Below are positions 23,001 to 30,673 of a DNA stretch of 64,000 nucleotides, piece by piece. The stretch lies in the NCBI GenBank assembly GCA_029962745.1, contig CM057158.1, forward strand, positions 2,019,558 to 2,083,557, given 5' to 3'. Source of the DNA: Echinometra lucunter. Taxonomy: Eukaryota; Echinodermata; Echinoidea; Camarodonta; Echinometridae. The notes beneath the pieces were generated by a model. The model was not told where the DNA came from, did no database searches, and worked only from the letters and a program-made list of their open reading frames with translations. Each line of letters begins with the position of its first letter. The first letter of the stretch is position 1. The translations under genes and the position numbers were made by a program.

Positions 23001-23516
23001 TTTGTTTTGGTTTATTGGAGGTACATATTTTATCTGTCAGGAGTGGCTACCTCGTTGCCCCATCCTGTTCAAATAAGGTGGTTCCCGGCGCCGTTAGAAT
23101 TACAAAAACGTCTCTCATACATGTGCCTCTCTTTGGAGAAGTCTATACCCTGACCCTTCTTCTTCTCAAGGCTTCCTCCACTAGCTCTTATAACGAGTTA
23201 CCCGTTTACCTTGTACTTATCTGGTTTGAAACTTATTATTATCTTCGATATTTTATCCTTGGTAACTACAGTTGGGAAGTGCCTTGCTAGCAGATTCATC
23301 AAGAACGAAAGACTGGTTCCGCACAATCCCCTCCTAGAGGACCAGCTCATCGTACTCCTCATCTGTGCGGTTGCCGTGGCAACCGTCAGCATCATCTTCA
23401 ATGTCATCTTCTTTTGTTTTTGCTGCTCCTGCAAGTGCTCCACCGTCTCGCGTGAATATTCTTCTGACAATGGGTACAGCGCACTCAATGGGTACGCCGT
23501 CCATAGCCAACATTAA
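10437..23516 (+). CDS. NAGPA: NAGPA-like uncovering enzyme, gene A (9 exons, 559 aa)
   Basis: Predicted N-acetylglucosamine-1-phosphodiester alpha-N-acetylglucosaminidase. In vertebrates this trans-Golgi membrane enzyme removes GlcNAc from GlcNAc-P-mannose on lysosomal hydrolases and exposes mannose-6-phosphate. The join is 10437-10501, 18126-18602, 19311-19450, 20175-20283, 20900-21028, 21691-21893, 22176-22352, 22727-22861, 23272-23516; it is in frame throughout and totals 1680 nt. Domains: signal peptide 1-22; RQTR furin-type site 41-44; glycosidase domain to about 306 with SGGLQNAHFGI and NLDGGGS (284-290); cysteine-rich CPRQVSTIIC and EGF-like modules about 307-478; transmembrane helix about 504-528; tail with YSAL at 547-550. 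Family recognition is strong and exon 1 is inferred. There is no frameshift or premature stop. Gene B is its tandem paralogue. Confidence 0.9.
10753..10849 (+). repeat. ~95-bp direct repeat, right copy
   Basis: Partner of 9972-10067, located in intron 1 of gene A about 250 bp after exon 1. Confidence 0.75.
11579..13620 (+). repeat. Tandem duplication of a ~640-bp segment in intron 1
   Basis: Unit A runs 11579-12987 and unit B 12988-13620. Both start CATATCGT and contain ATTAATTTGAATAA, AACCATTCGCGT, CTCAAAATAGCTGCCATAAG and CAGCTTGGCTATAA in the same order. Unit A is longer only because a 757-bp transposon sits in it; without it the units are 645 and 633 bp. No coding sequence is evident. 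Confidence 0.8.
11651..12407. mobile_element. TIR transposon (non-autonomous, 757 bp)
   Basis: Terminal inverted repeats of 24 bp with one mismatch start CAAGGAGTTTTAAGAGC (left) and CAAGGAGTTTCAAGAGC (right, complement). A further inverted match, GTTCGATGCCGC, lies inside each end. CTCCAAT flanks the element at 11644-11650 and 12408-12414. Removing the element restores the order seen in unit B of the surrounding duplication, which acts as a diverged empty site. Seven or eight bp of target duplication suggests a hAT-like element. No transposase frame. Confidence 0.8.
13735..14104 (+). repeat. AGT/AGC trinucleotide microsatellite
   Basis: About 370 bp of AGT repeats interspersed with AGC, in intron 1 of gene A. 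It is followed by ATT/ATC-type repeats to about 14200. Confidence 0.95.
14643..15328 (-). pseudogene. LINE reverse-transcriptase C-terminal remnant
   Basis: The minus strand reads TLEERRIQLCVDFALN followed by NVNLNLRHVKIYSRLLCKTD and then FSIKFISIMNDF. This order (a TLEERR-x-LC-x-FA segment, then an arginine/lysine and threonine-rich end) is typical, from my knowledge of the families, of the C-terminus of several LINE reverse-transcriptase clades. The frame upstream is broken. The segment between FALNLEK and PRN has been amplified as 60-bp repeats (listed separately). It lies antisense in intron 1 of gene A. The LINE clade is undetermined. Confidence 0.55.
14864..15212 (-). repeat. 60-bp minisatellite, six copies, inside the LINE frame
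   Basis: Exact 60-bp period; CATGATGAGT starts at 14871, 14931, 14991, 15051, 15111 and 15171. Copies are nearly identical (isolated changes near 14927 and 15130). The period is divisible by three, so the minus strand encodes a 20-residue repeat containing NLEKHPMYSSWLPVPR. A change near 14928 creates a stop after the fifth repeat. Confidence 0.95.
15609..16620 (+). repeat. 161-bp tandem array with TGACCTTTGACCT
   Basis: TATGAATTTGG or a one-base variant starts units at 15609, 15770, 15931, 16092, 16246, 16407 and 16568, so the spacing is 161 bp except one of 154. Units alternate between GGTGATTCC/GGTGATCCC and GGCAATCC types, implying a dimeric ~322-bp higher-order unit. Most carry TTGACCTTTGACCTTA followed by CAAATTCAACTCA. 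Confidence 0.9.
16622..16712 (+). repeat. GAC/GCC repeat and GTCTCGC hairpin after the array
   Basis: ACGACGCCG repeats lead into GATACCTATGTCTCGC and then GCGAGAC, a 7-bp stem with a 12-base loop. It follows directly on the 161-bp array and may be the end of the same element. Confidence 0.5.
16713..17781. other. 500-N gap flanked by a near-identical 284-bp duplication
   Basis: Bases 16713-16996 and 17497-17781 are the same sequence apart from one extra T in a T-run. They end and begin at the run of exactly 500 N (16997-17496). This is the signature of two contig ends that overlap but were scaffolded with a default gap, or of two haplotype ends. The duplicated sequence shows no recognised gene and lies in intron 1 of gene A. 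Confidence 0.85.
18126..18602 (+). CDS. NAGPA: Gene A exon 2: propeptide and N-terminal catalytic domain
   Basis: Acceptor TTTTCCAG at 18125, donor GTGAGA at 18603. Encodes residues 23-180. It includes RQTR, an NVT glycosylation site, SVLEPFDAGGC, HRATVD, GFFNPITGDCYGNIVS and SGGLQNAHFGIRADGT, the hallmark first part of the NAGPA domain. The corresponding exon of gene B is 9 bp longer. Confidence 0.93.
19311..19450 (+). CDS. NAGPA: Gene A exon 3
   Basis: Acceptor CTGTCTACAG, donor GTAGGT. Encodes residues 182-227 with YLSEEEVLQKENPFIQL and GGVVWLIRDGKIY, strongly conserved in the family. At the KAE(S/C)E position gene A has Ser where gene B has Cys. Confidence 0.93.
20175..20283 (+). CDS. 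NAGPA: Gene A exon 4
   Basis: Acceptor TTTTTCTAG, donor GTAAGT. Encodes residues 229-263 of the catalytic domain (DTFLHMLSGRAAVGSDDQG). Entered in phase 1 and left in phase 2, like gene B. Confidence 0.92.
20349..20440 (+). repeat. SINE-like tRNA-derived segment in intron 4
   Basis: GCGAGATGGATCGGTGATAA is followed by CTCGTAACCGAAAGGTCGCG and a B-box-like GGATTCGAAACC, then GATGCACTAGTGC. The order matches a tRNA-derived SINE head. Pairing is poor, so it is decayed. Confidence 0.55.
20900..21028 (+). CDS. NAGPA: Gene A exon 5: NLDGGGS motif
   Basis: Acceptor ATTCTTCAG, donor GTGAGC. Encodes residues 265-306 with SHGVKNAINLDGGGS, the signature of the phosphodiester glycosidase domain, and an NGS glycosylation site. 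The final split codon is TG|C, a cysteine shared with gene B. Confidence 0.94.
21691..21893 (+). CDS. NAGPA: Gene A exon 6: CPRQVSTIIC and EGF-like
   Basis: Acceptor TCATATACAG, donor GTAAAG. Residues 308-374. It holds YRCPRQVSTIICVREPRC, then an EGF-like module (CDPRDCSNHGDCIQGECQC) and the first half of the next one (CGEHNCSGTGICHGG). Confidence 0.94.
22176..22352 (+). CDS. NAGPA: Gene A exon 7: EGF/laminin-like module
   Basis: Acceptor TCACATCATAG, donor GTAAGT. A phase 1-1 exon, typical of shuffled EGF modules. Residues 376-433 include GYLPPDCSRTCPSGWYGQDC and CDPISGECTCLPGYTGKHC. It is identical to gene B at 53 of 58 residues, the best conserved part of the stalk. Confidence 0.94.
22727..22861 (+). 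CDS. NAGPA: Gene A exon 8: last cysteine-rich module
   Basis: Acceptor CATTACCAG, donor GTAAGT; phase 1-1. Residues 435-478 include CPIGYYGLGCREECQC and GFCPCHHITGSC, matching the last cysteine-rich module of the family. Confidence 0.93.
23272..23516 (+). CDS. NAGPA: Gene A exon 9: transmembrane helix and tail, stop
   Basis: Acceptor AACTACAG; TAA at 23514. Residues 480-559: a lumenal stalk, then the helix LIVLLICAVAVATVSIIF, a cysteine-rich juxtamembrane run (candidate palmitoylation) and a 25-residue tail with YSAL, a YxxPhi sorting motif. The tail differs almost completely from gene B after CSTVS. Confidence 0.92.
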
Positions 23517-23590
23517 GTTTCCTCCCATCGACTAAAAAATGAAGGCTACTGTAGATAAAGATTAAGGTATCTCACCCTGCATTGACTTCT

Positions 23591-23738
23591 GGGCACCGTT
23601 TCATAAAACTTGTTATCAATAACAAGTTGCAATAATTGCTATAAACTACTGAAACCCTTGCATCTGACTGGCTGAGAGCAAATTTTTCATAGAAATGTGG
23701 CAGCTGTTACTGATAACAAGTGTTATGAAACGGGACCC
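23591..23738. mobile_element. MITE just downstream of the gene A stop codon
   Basis: A 148-bp palindromic element: GGGCACCGTTTCAT at the left end and GGGTCCCGTTTCAT at the right (complement), with ACTTGTTATC following in both arms. It begins 75 bp after the stop codon, so it probably lies in the 3' UTR and could form a hairpin in the mRNA. Similar in plan to the MITE at 7975. Confidence 0.75.
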
Positions 23739-24812
23739 TGATCTTTCCTGATCGTCATTCGATTTGTTGAACTTTTTAACTGTGTCACTGATATCCTCAC
23801 CTTTAAACCGGACGGTTTCAGGTGAACCCCGTTAGAAAATTCGCACAAAATTTTGTCCTAAAAAGGAATAGCCTGTGCTTGCACTATATTGTATTCAGTA
23901 AGCAACTAATTCAGTCATTTAAACAGAAAAGAAATATGTACTCTCTTCAATAGTAATACATTCCTGAAAGTGCGATTGATAATCCTGGAGCCGATTTTCT
24001 AACATTACTTATCAGTGTATGATATTCCTTCTCGAAATCACATGTACACCATCGTGTGCCAACGATGATTTCTGAAATGTTGCATTGTCACCTTCAAATA
24101 TTGCCAGAATTCGGCATTAGCGTGTAACTTTGTCTAGGTGAAAATTGTTAAGAAGACAAAGGATGTACATGTTTTTGAGGCAGTACAAAAAATTGTACCT
24201 CCCACTTTTTTATGCTCCTGATATTTCTACCACTGACATTTTACTTGCATGCTGTGCCATTTAATTTCATAATTTGAGAGAAACTCATTTTTCCAATTAA
24301 TCTATATTTAGTACTCCTCATCGTAACTTTTATATTAGGATCGTCATGATCATGGACCAACCGAAATATTTCGAGATAAGTCACTTATACTGTGACTGAT
24401 TTTGTGCTTTAGATCATAATCATCCTCATTGCCAGCGTATCATACGTGAATTAAAACGAGTGCCTAAACCTTAGACTTTTCTTCAGGAAATTATGAATTT
24501 ATATGTTTTATAATGCAAAAATTTTGACTATCATATTATACATGTTCTATATGCACAAAAATTGCAGCGTCCAGTTGGATGATAGTAGCAATGCAATTAT
24601 ATCTAATGTCTCAGTATCATTCAAAAAGACATACCTTTACAACATAATTATAACTAACTTGGGTACTAAAAAAATAGAATTATGCGCAATGCCCTCTCGC
24701 ATTACATATGAGTTGTTTGAGTCTGTTTACATATGTAACTTTATGTACATTATTTGTTTTTTATAAAATAAAAAAAAGGGAGCACATGTATTGATTCATA
24801 TCAATGAAGCTC

Positions 24813-24818
24813 AATAAA
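24813..24818 (+). terminator. Candidate polyadenylation signal, gene A
   Basis: AATAAA about 1.3 kb after the stop codon in an AT-rich region. An AATAAA elsewhere cannot be excluded as the real site. Confidence 0.35.
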
Positions 24819-25433
24819 TGCAATACAATAGGTCTTTCTTATCACAAAGATTATAAAAGTGTAAGACATTGGCTAAAGTGAACCTTAGAATGAAATAATC
24901 AAGCTTTTTTTAACACTGTAATTACGAACTAATTACGAACTTTTGAAATAACAAACTTACGTTTTGTTCTGTGATATTTATTCTTTTCTTCTTTTTTATT
25001 ATCATTATTATTTCCTTTTTTGAAATTTATTGATCGTACGATATTCATATCTTTTCTCTTTGACGTTTCGAATGTTCTCATTCTTGTTGCTTCGGTTGAT
25101 ATTATTTTCTATTTGTATGGGTAGTTTTCATGAATGAATGATGGTTTGTCCCCCTCCCCATGTATTTTGCAATACTGATGTTTTAAAACATTCATGTATT
25201 TCTTGTAAAAGGAAGTATTTCGGCAAAAGTATTTTATGACATGTTTAAATGTCTTTACTTTTAAAATTTCAGTATGTATCAAAATAAATTGAAGTTATCT
25301 CACGTCTTCTTGATAATGATATTCCAAATGTGAAACCAGCAAGTTCACAGTGTAATGAATGGGAATACACATGACTGTCAGTGAAGGGGCTGACATTTAA
25401 TTGTTCAATACAAACATTGCCAGTTTACTAAAT

Positions 25434-25992
25434 GGTTACAGTTCGTTATTCCGGAGGTTCGTGTATTCCGAAGGTTTGTTAGTCCGAAGGTTCGTTAGTC
25501 CGAAAATGAAATAAGGTTCGTTATTCCGAAGGTTCGTTAGTCCGAAAATGAAAAAAGGGTTCGTTATTCCGAAGGTTCGTTAGTCCGAAAATGAAATAAG
25601 GGTCGTTAGTTTGTTAGTTACTTTCGGACAAACGAACCTTATTTCATTTTCGGACGATCGAACCTTCGGAAAAACGAACCCCATTTCATTTTCGAATTAA
25701 CGAACCTTCGGAATAATGAACCTTCGGAATAATGAACCTTCGGAATAATGAACCTTATTTCATTTCGTATTAACGAACCTTGGGAATAACGAACCTTATT
25801 TTATTTTCGGAATAACGAACTCTTGGAATAACGAACCTTCGGAATAACACCACATGTTCGGATTAACGAACCCTTTTTCATTTTCGGACTAACGAACATC
25901 TAGGTTTACGCAATTTGCGTGTTTCGGAATAACAAACCTTCGGAATAACAAACCTACGGAATAACAAACCTACGGAATAACAAACGTCACCC
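25434..25992. mobile_element. Short foldback element without a core
   Basis: Same family as 6402-9282. The left half is an array of TTCGTTATTCCGAAGG-type repeats and the right half is the inverted array, meeting near 25617 with no core. The ends read GGTTACAG and CGTCACCC, matching the two end types of the large element. Flanks TACTAAAT (25426-25433) and TATTAAAT (25993-26000) are an 8-bp target duplication with one change. Confidence 0.85.
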
Positions 25993-26065
25993 TATTAAAT
26001 ATTACTTGATGAATAATAGTGATCTATTGTCATGAAAAGCCATATTTACTTTTCTTGCTTTGAAG

Positions 26066-26457
26066 CACCGGCGTAAATCCACTCTGAGGAGTGGGGGGGA
26101 TGATTGACTTTTTTGACGATTTTTTTTTCTGTCGATCTCACACTTAAGTATAAGCACACACCCTCACTGACCCCCACAGACCACCTACACACATTTTAAT
26201 ATTTATTTTGCGAGCGAGCGAAGCGAGCGAGCCAAAAATAACAACTTTTGGGGTTTTCAATCGCATTTTCAAATAGAAATTCTAAAATATGATGGTTGTT
26301 TATGACAGATATTCAAAGATTTTACTAACGGATTAATTAAAATATATTTTCTTTCTTAAAAAGTGGGGGGGGGGATATTTGTACACGCCATCCCCCCTCT
26401 CCAAAAAGTGGGGGGGATATATCCCCCCCCCCATCCCCCTCGGGATTTACGCCAGTG
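26066..26457. mobile_element. hAT-like MITE with poly(C)/poly(G)
   Basis: Terminal inverted repeats CACCGGCGTAAATCC and CACTGGCGTAAATCC (complement). CTTTGAAG flanks both sides (26058-26065 and 26458-26465), a perfect 8-bp target duplication. Inside are G and C runs and the palindrome GCGAGCGAAGCGAGC. CA...TG ends plus an 8-bp duplication fit the hAT superfamily. Its ends resemble sequence beside other poly(C) tracts in the window. Confidence 0.8.
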
Positions 26458-26465
26458 CTTTGAAG

Positions 26466-27249
26466 AGAACTCGGTCATGAAAATTAAACTGGACAGGTGT
26501 GTTGGAAATGCTGAAATCGTGTTTCTTATTCACCATCAGGTTACTTTTGTATCTGATATTTTACTTCTTCATATGACTTTCTCATATGTGTTTTCTCCCA
26601 ATTTTCTTGGGTGTTCAGCGATTTTATAGGCAAGATTTCGTAAATGTGGAATCAAAATTAAGTGAGTAAACAATAAGGTATAAAGATCATAAAGCACATA
26701 ATGTCATTTATTACGCTCTTTATTTGATTTAATATTGATAACGGAATCACGAGCATGAAAGTGAAAGAAACAAATGAGGGTGGGGCAGCCTAAACCTTGA
26801 TAATGTGATTGATACAACTAGAATAGCGCTATCTTGTGATTGTATAGTAAGAAACAAATAATCATGATAATTGTGACTCTTGAAATTAATTTTAGAATAA
26901 TTGCTGGCAACCATGTATAGGCTACAAAGAAAGGGTAAAGCCCCTATAGTCAAATGTCTACACGTTTTACTGGAGATACTAAGTCCGCAGGCTGAAACTA
27001 CGACACTGCATAAAATTCCTTAAGAAAGGCATTTTATTTAATTGCTCGTCTCTCCTATTTGTGAAATGGGTACCCGGTATGATACAAATGGTATCGAGGC
27101 TTGTTCAGCATTGTAAGCGTCTCAGAAATAAAGCCTTTTGCTGGATTGCTTTCCAGGAAGCGGAGAATTTAGATAGAAATGAACTGCCAAATGTCTTCTT
27201 TTTCAGTGTTTACAAAGAATGCAAACATTTATCTTTATCATCCTACTAG
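26466..27249. other. Intergenic DNA, no feature
   Basis: No coding or repeat structure recognised. Confidence 0.45.
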
Positions 27250-28220
27250 GTCTGTCGGGCTATTTCATTTACAAAGAACAAGAACATTAACATACTTAAG
27301 GCCGCGTCACATATTAGCGAATAGAGCTAACGAATGCCTAACGAACAGCTATTTCTTTAAAGTCCAGATACGCTAAAATACTCTCAAATTAGCTAATATG
27401 TGACGGGACCTTTGGAACTCTATTGTGGCCAAGAATTTGAGCGTATCTGGACTTTTAAAAAAAATAGCTGTTCGCTAGGCATTCTTTGGCTCGATTCGCT
27501 AATATGTGAAGGGGCCTTTACAAACAAAACATTTATATTTACAGGTACAAAACTTTGGAACTCTCTTTCACGTCCAGTGAGAGATAAAACCACACAATCA
27601 TTAATTCAAATGTCTTATTATCAGTGTTTACGAAGAATTCAATATTCATCATTAGTGATTACCCTGATGGGCCTGCAGGCCTTTTTCAATTACCAAGAAA
27701 AAGAACGTTACTTACAAACAAAACATTTGTATTTACAGGTACAAAACTTTCGAACGCTCTTTCTTTCACATCCAGTGAGATTTAGTAGAGAGTTCAAACA
27801 GACTTTAATACTAAAAATACAAGTCATCTATGAGGTAAACATCCGGGATATAGGGAGAATTCTCCCCACATCGCTCCTGTTCAACCTCTCTCTCTCTCTT
27901 TTCATCTAATTTCTGTCATCTTTGTTTTGTTTTGTCTTGTTTTGTCTTGTCTTTTTGTTTTTCTTTTTCCGTCGTGTGTGTTTTTTTTCTGTCCTGTCTT
28001 ATCTTAGTTTTTCAGTTTCCCATCCTTTGAGTCCAGCGACGTCATTAATTTATTCTTTTGTTAATTACACAGACACCTAAAAATTATACCAGGGAAACCA
28101 CAGTGTGTTCCATTTAATTTCATAATTTTGTACTTAATTACTTTGTAAACTATGTTCTTAATTATGGAAACATGGAATTGAAATAAATTTTGTATCAATT
28201 AATCAATCAATCAACCAATC
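27250..28220 (+). pseudogene. Decayed, partly duplicated LINE 3' end
   Basis: Two diverged copies of a segment (about 27190-27600 and 27600-27900) encode TFIFTGTKLWNSLSRPVRD and a related piece with FKQTLILK. A 'GT-x-LWNSLP-x-xVR ... FK-x-x-LK' tail is a common C-terminus of LINE reverse transcriptases. The 3' end near 28170-28225 has AATAAA and an ATCA-rich tail (AATCAATCAATCAACCAATC), as expected for a LINE terminus. Frames are broken and a MITE interrupts the first copy. Confidence 0.5.
27299..27517. mobile_element. Harbinger-like MITE with TTA target duplication
   Basis: Arms of about 75 bp: the left begins AGGCCGCGTCACATATTAGC, the right (complement) AGGCCCCTTCACATATTAGC. TTA flanks both sides (27296-27298 and 27518-27520). 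The second LINE-segment copy near 27710 reads ACTTACAAAC without the insertion, giving a diverged empty site. A 3-bp TWA duplication is typical of PIF/Harbinger. Confidence 0.8.
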
Positions 28221-28279
28221 AATCAGTCGATGTGTTTTAATTGCATAACGGCAAGCCTGAATCCAATAACCGAGTAATG

Positions 28280-28370
28280 ATACTTCTGTAAAGCGCTTAG
28301 TAGGTATAAGGTAAAGGCGCTATATAACTCGATACAGAGTGGATTTATAAATCCACTCTGACTCGATATT
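28280..28370 (+). repeat. LINE/SINE 3'-tail-like segment
   Basis: GTAAAGCGCTTAGTAGG and GGCGCTATATAA form a common non-LTR 3'-tail pattern. The palindrome GAGTGGATTTATAAATCCAC follows. Confidence 0.4.
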
Positions 28371-28792
28371 CAATTATCCCTATTATTGAATTTGTGAAAG
28401 GGGAAATACGATAAAGCTCTTCTTCTTTTCTTGATTATGATGCTTAACTCAGCGTAAGGTCTAATTTTGAACCTCAAAGCTTACCTTCAATTCATTCTGA
28501 TTCCTTGTATTTGTTCTATTGGTTGCCTAACAATGTCCACGGAATCCTTAATTTTTATGACTTCATCATTAGAATAAGTAATTATTTTAAGTAAGCTAAT
28601 CGTAAATGAGTATATCAGGACGTGAAGTTTGTAGGCCTCAAGTCACACCTCGCAGTACAAACATGACAATGAAGAGACATTGCTCTGAATGCGCACTTAA
28701 ATCTTTTCTTTATATGAATGAAAAAGAAAATTAATCTTCTGTAGGCAGGTAGGTAATGGTATTGCACTCTTGAAATGGCAATCATTTGAAGC

Positions 28793-29593
28793 TTATAGAC
28801 CAATTTCACAACGCAAGAGGGCAGCAGACTGTGTTCGACACAGTTCGACATACTGGGGTGGGCGCTCCAACTTTTATAGTACACAAGTCAATAGAGCGTT
28901 ATGTACATTCGTTCGATTTTTTGTCTAGTTTGACCAGTATATGCAGATTTATTTTAATATTTGCGATGAGAAATTATCAGGGAAGTTCAGGTCGCAGCTG
29001 TGCGGTGTTCAAATGCCACAAGGATTAGAGAAAGTTTAAAAATTGGAAGCTAACTGAGTGCGAAATTCACTCGCTTTTGACTCATGAAGCCTGTTTGTGT
29101 GAGAAGCCGTACTCCCTACACAGGTTTCCGTAAGCAATGTGAAGGAATTCGTCGCCATACAGTGGGTAAAAACATCAACAGAAGGGACTTTTAAGTCAAG
29201 AAACATTATCATTATGTACTTTGGCGTAAAATTTAATGAGTGAAAACTTGACTTTGTAAACAGGGTAAGATTTAGGGCTCCCGTTTACTACGGCTTCTAT
29301 GCTGCAATCGAACTTTTACTGACAAAACTAAGTTGAAAAACCATCGAAATTACAAAAATACATCATACCTTCATCCGTCAGATATGACCATTGTCTTACC
29401 TCATCTACCCATGTATCCATGCTTTATTTTATTGATCTAGAATAAAGTAAATGGAACAATATCGGGGCATATCTCATATCTTACATTCATTTTGTACACA
29501 GAGCCAATCGCGGTCAGCGCGCTTGCCCACAGCAGCAATGGCGTCGCCGATAGAGGGCCAAATACATAAACCGGCCGTGAAATTGGTCTATAA
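28793..29593. mobile_element. TIR element with THAP-type relic
   Basis: Perfect 17-bp inverted ends TTATAGACCAATTTCAC at 28793-28809 and 29577-29593 (complement). The 801-bp interior contains a decayed zinc-finger coding segment (listed separately). If TATA is the target duplication, the TIR proper is GACCAATTTCAC; this is not resolved. Probably a truncated or internally deleted DNA transposon. Confidence 0.65.
28963..29135 (+). pseudogene. THAP-like zinc-finger transposase fragment
   Basis: The frame reads GRSCAVFKCHKD, stop, RKFKNWKLTECEIH, then CLCEKPYSLHRFP before further stops. The C-x4-C start, the W-K-x-x-x-CEIH segment and the final FP match a THAP-like N-terminal finger seen in many invertebrate DNA-transposon proteins. 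In-frame stops show it is dead. Superfamily (P, Kolobok or other) is not determined. Confidence 0.5.
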
Positions 29594-30198
29594 CTACGAA
29601 TTAGCTCAATCCGAGTCAGCAAGAGGGAACAAATCACATAAGACATGTGCACTTCATGGGTGTTTGAGGGTAATTTGTTAACTGTGATTCTGATACACGT
29701 ATCTTGTGTGTGCATGTTTTTCATCCGGTCATTGCTTTCTCTGTTTTGATTTATCAAACGCAGACAAACACACCCGCCCCATCCCCCACACATACACACA
29801 AACACATTTCAGGACTTCTACACCTTTTTATTAAGCATGCATGTAGGCCTATAATGCCTACATCCTATACCAACTGTACACCGGATTGGTGTAGTTTATA
29901 TATAGTTCCCAAAAGAAACATTCCAATAGGGGGCCTATGATATTCTTACTAATATCATAGTAACATTAAGTTTGCTTGATTTTAGAATTTATCATTTGTT
30001 CTTTGGAAAGTAGACTGTATATTTTGTATAAGCCACACTCCCTTGAAAATGGGGCATGTATTTACCCAACCGACCCCCACCCCTTTCCTCGATCCTTTCG
30101 GAGCTCTTTATGTACATATTTTCTGCAGGTGTCGCAAAAAGGGGGGGCACCATGGGCCGGGTGGGCCAGCGCCACCCTCCCCCTACTAAATCCGCGCA

Positions 30199-30199
<1 letters not shown>
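29594..30199. other. Intergenic DNA upstream of gene B
   Basis: Contains an ACACAC-type stretch near 29760-29810 and a poly(G)/poly(C) repeat relative near 30140-30250. No coding sequence recognised. Confidence 0.45.

Positions 30200-30235
<36 letters not shown>
30200..30235 (+). repeat. C36 homopolymer
   Basis: Thirty-six uninterrupted C, the longest homopolymer seen in this window, just upstream of the presumed gene B promoter. The exact length may be an assembly estimate. Confidence 0.85.
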
Positions 30236-30237
<2 letters not shown>

Positions 30238-30269
30238 CCTCCCGTATCACTGGCTAATGCACCCTCCCT

Positions 30270-30593
30270 AAAATTTCACCCGCACGACCCACAACGTTCG
30301 CGGCGCCACGCACCGAGTCGAACACGTACACAGAGATATGATCATACACAGTACAGTATGCCTTTGTCCGATCCGAAGAAGTCGAAATTACCTGTCACCG
30401 TCACATGAGACTCAGCGGTGAAGTACATGTACCAGCAGATTTTTTACGGCGCCACATCAGTGCACTATGAGCTGAGCTAGCTGGCGGTACCTGGGCCATG
30501 GGCGGTACGGTATATACGGTACACGGCCACATCACGAGAACTGACATGGAGGAAGGCAACGCCAGAGCTCTGGCTAGTCTGGGCGAAGGTGCA
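30270..30593 (+). promoter_or_regulatory. Presumed GC-rich promoter and 5' UTR of gene B
   Basis: A CpG-containing block (GTTCGCGGCGCCACGCACCG near 30296), unusual in this AT-rich window, ends at exon 1 of gene B. TATATA at 30511 would place transcription near 30540, just before ATG 30546 and ahead of ATG 30594. Promoter function is inferred from composition and position only. Confidence 0.45.
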
Positions 30594-30673
30594 ATGGGGA
30601 ATACGTCTTGCTGGACCACAGTATTTACTGTACTCATCGGTTTAATTGGCTCAGTAATGTATGCAAATGGATG
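30594..30673 (+). CDS. NAGPA: Gene B exon 1: signal peptide (inferred)
   Basis: Starts MGNTSCWTTV and continues FTVLIGLIGSVMYANG, then a split TG|G Trp codon at donor GTTAGT (30674). The phase and the Trp match exon 1 of gene A. The hydrophobic segment fits a signal peptide, though it lacks a basic n-region unless an upstream ATG is used. Confidence 0.65.

Larger units (their letters stand above)
18603..23271 (+). other. Introns 2-8 of gene A
   Basis: Introns span 18603-19310, 19451-20174, 20284-20899, 21029-21690, 21894-22175, 22353-22726 and 22862-23271, all GT...AG. Apart from a SINE-like segment in intron 4 and a TTTG run and a C run in intron 3, I see nothing in them. They are on average shorter than those of gene B. 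Confidence 0.8.
23517..25433 (+). other. Presumed 3' UTR of gene A and AT-rich DNA
   Basis: AT-rich sequence with one MITE and a candidate polyadenylation signal at 24813. No further coding exon recognised; transcript end not determined. Confidence 0.5.

Noticed and set aside
27400..27909. 169-residue open frame as a host gene
   Set aside because: It runs through the arm of a MITE and two copies of a LINE tail.
30400..30409. TFEB/CLEAR-type element (GTCACATGAG) upstream of gene B
   Set aside because: It differs from the GTCACGTGAC consensus at two positions and occurs once; too weak to call despite the lysosomal context.
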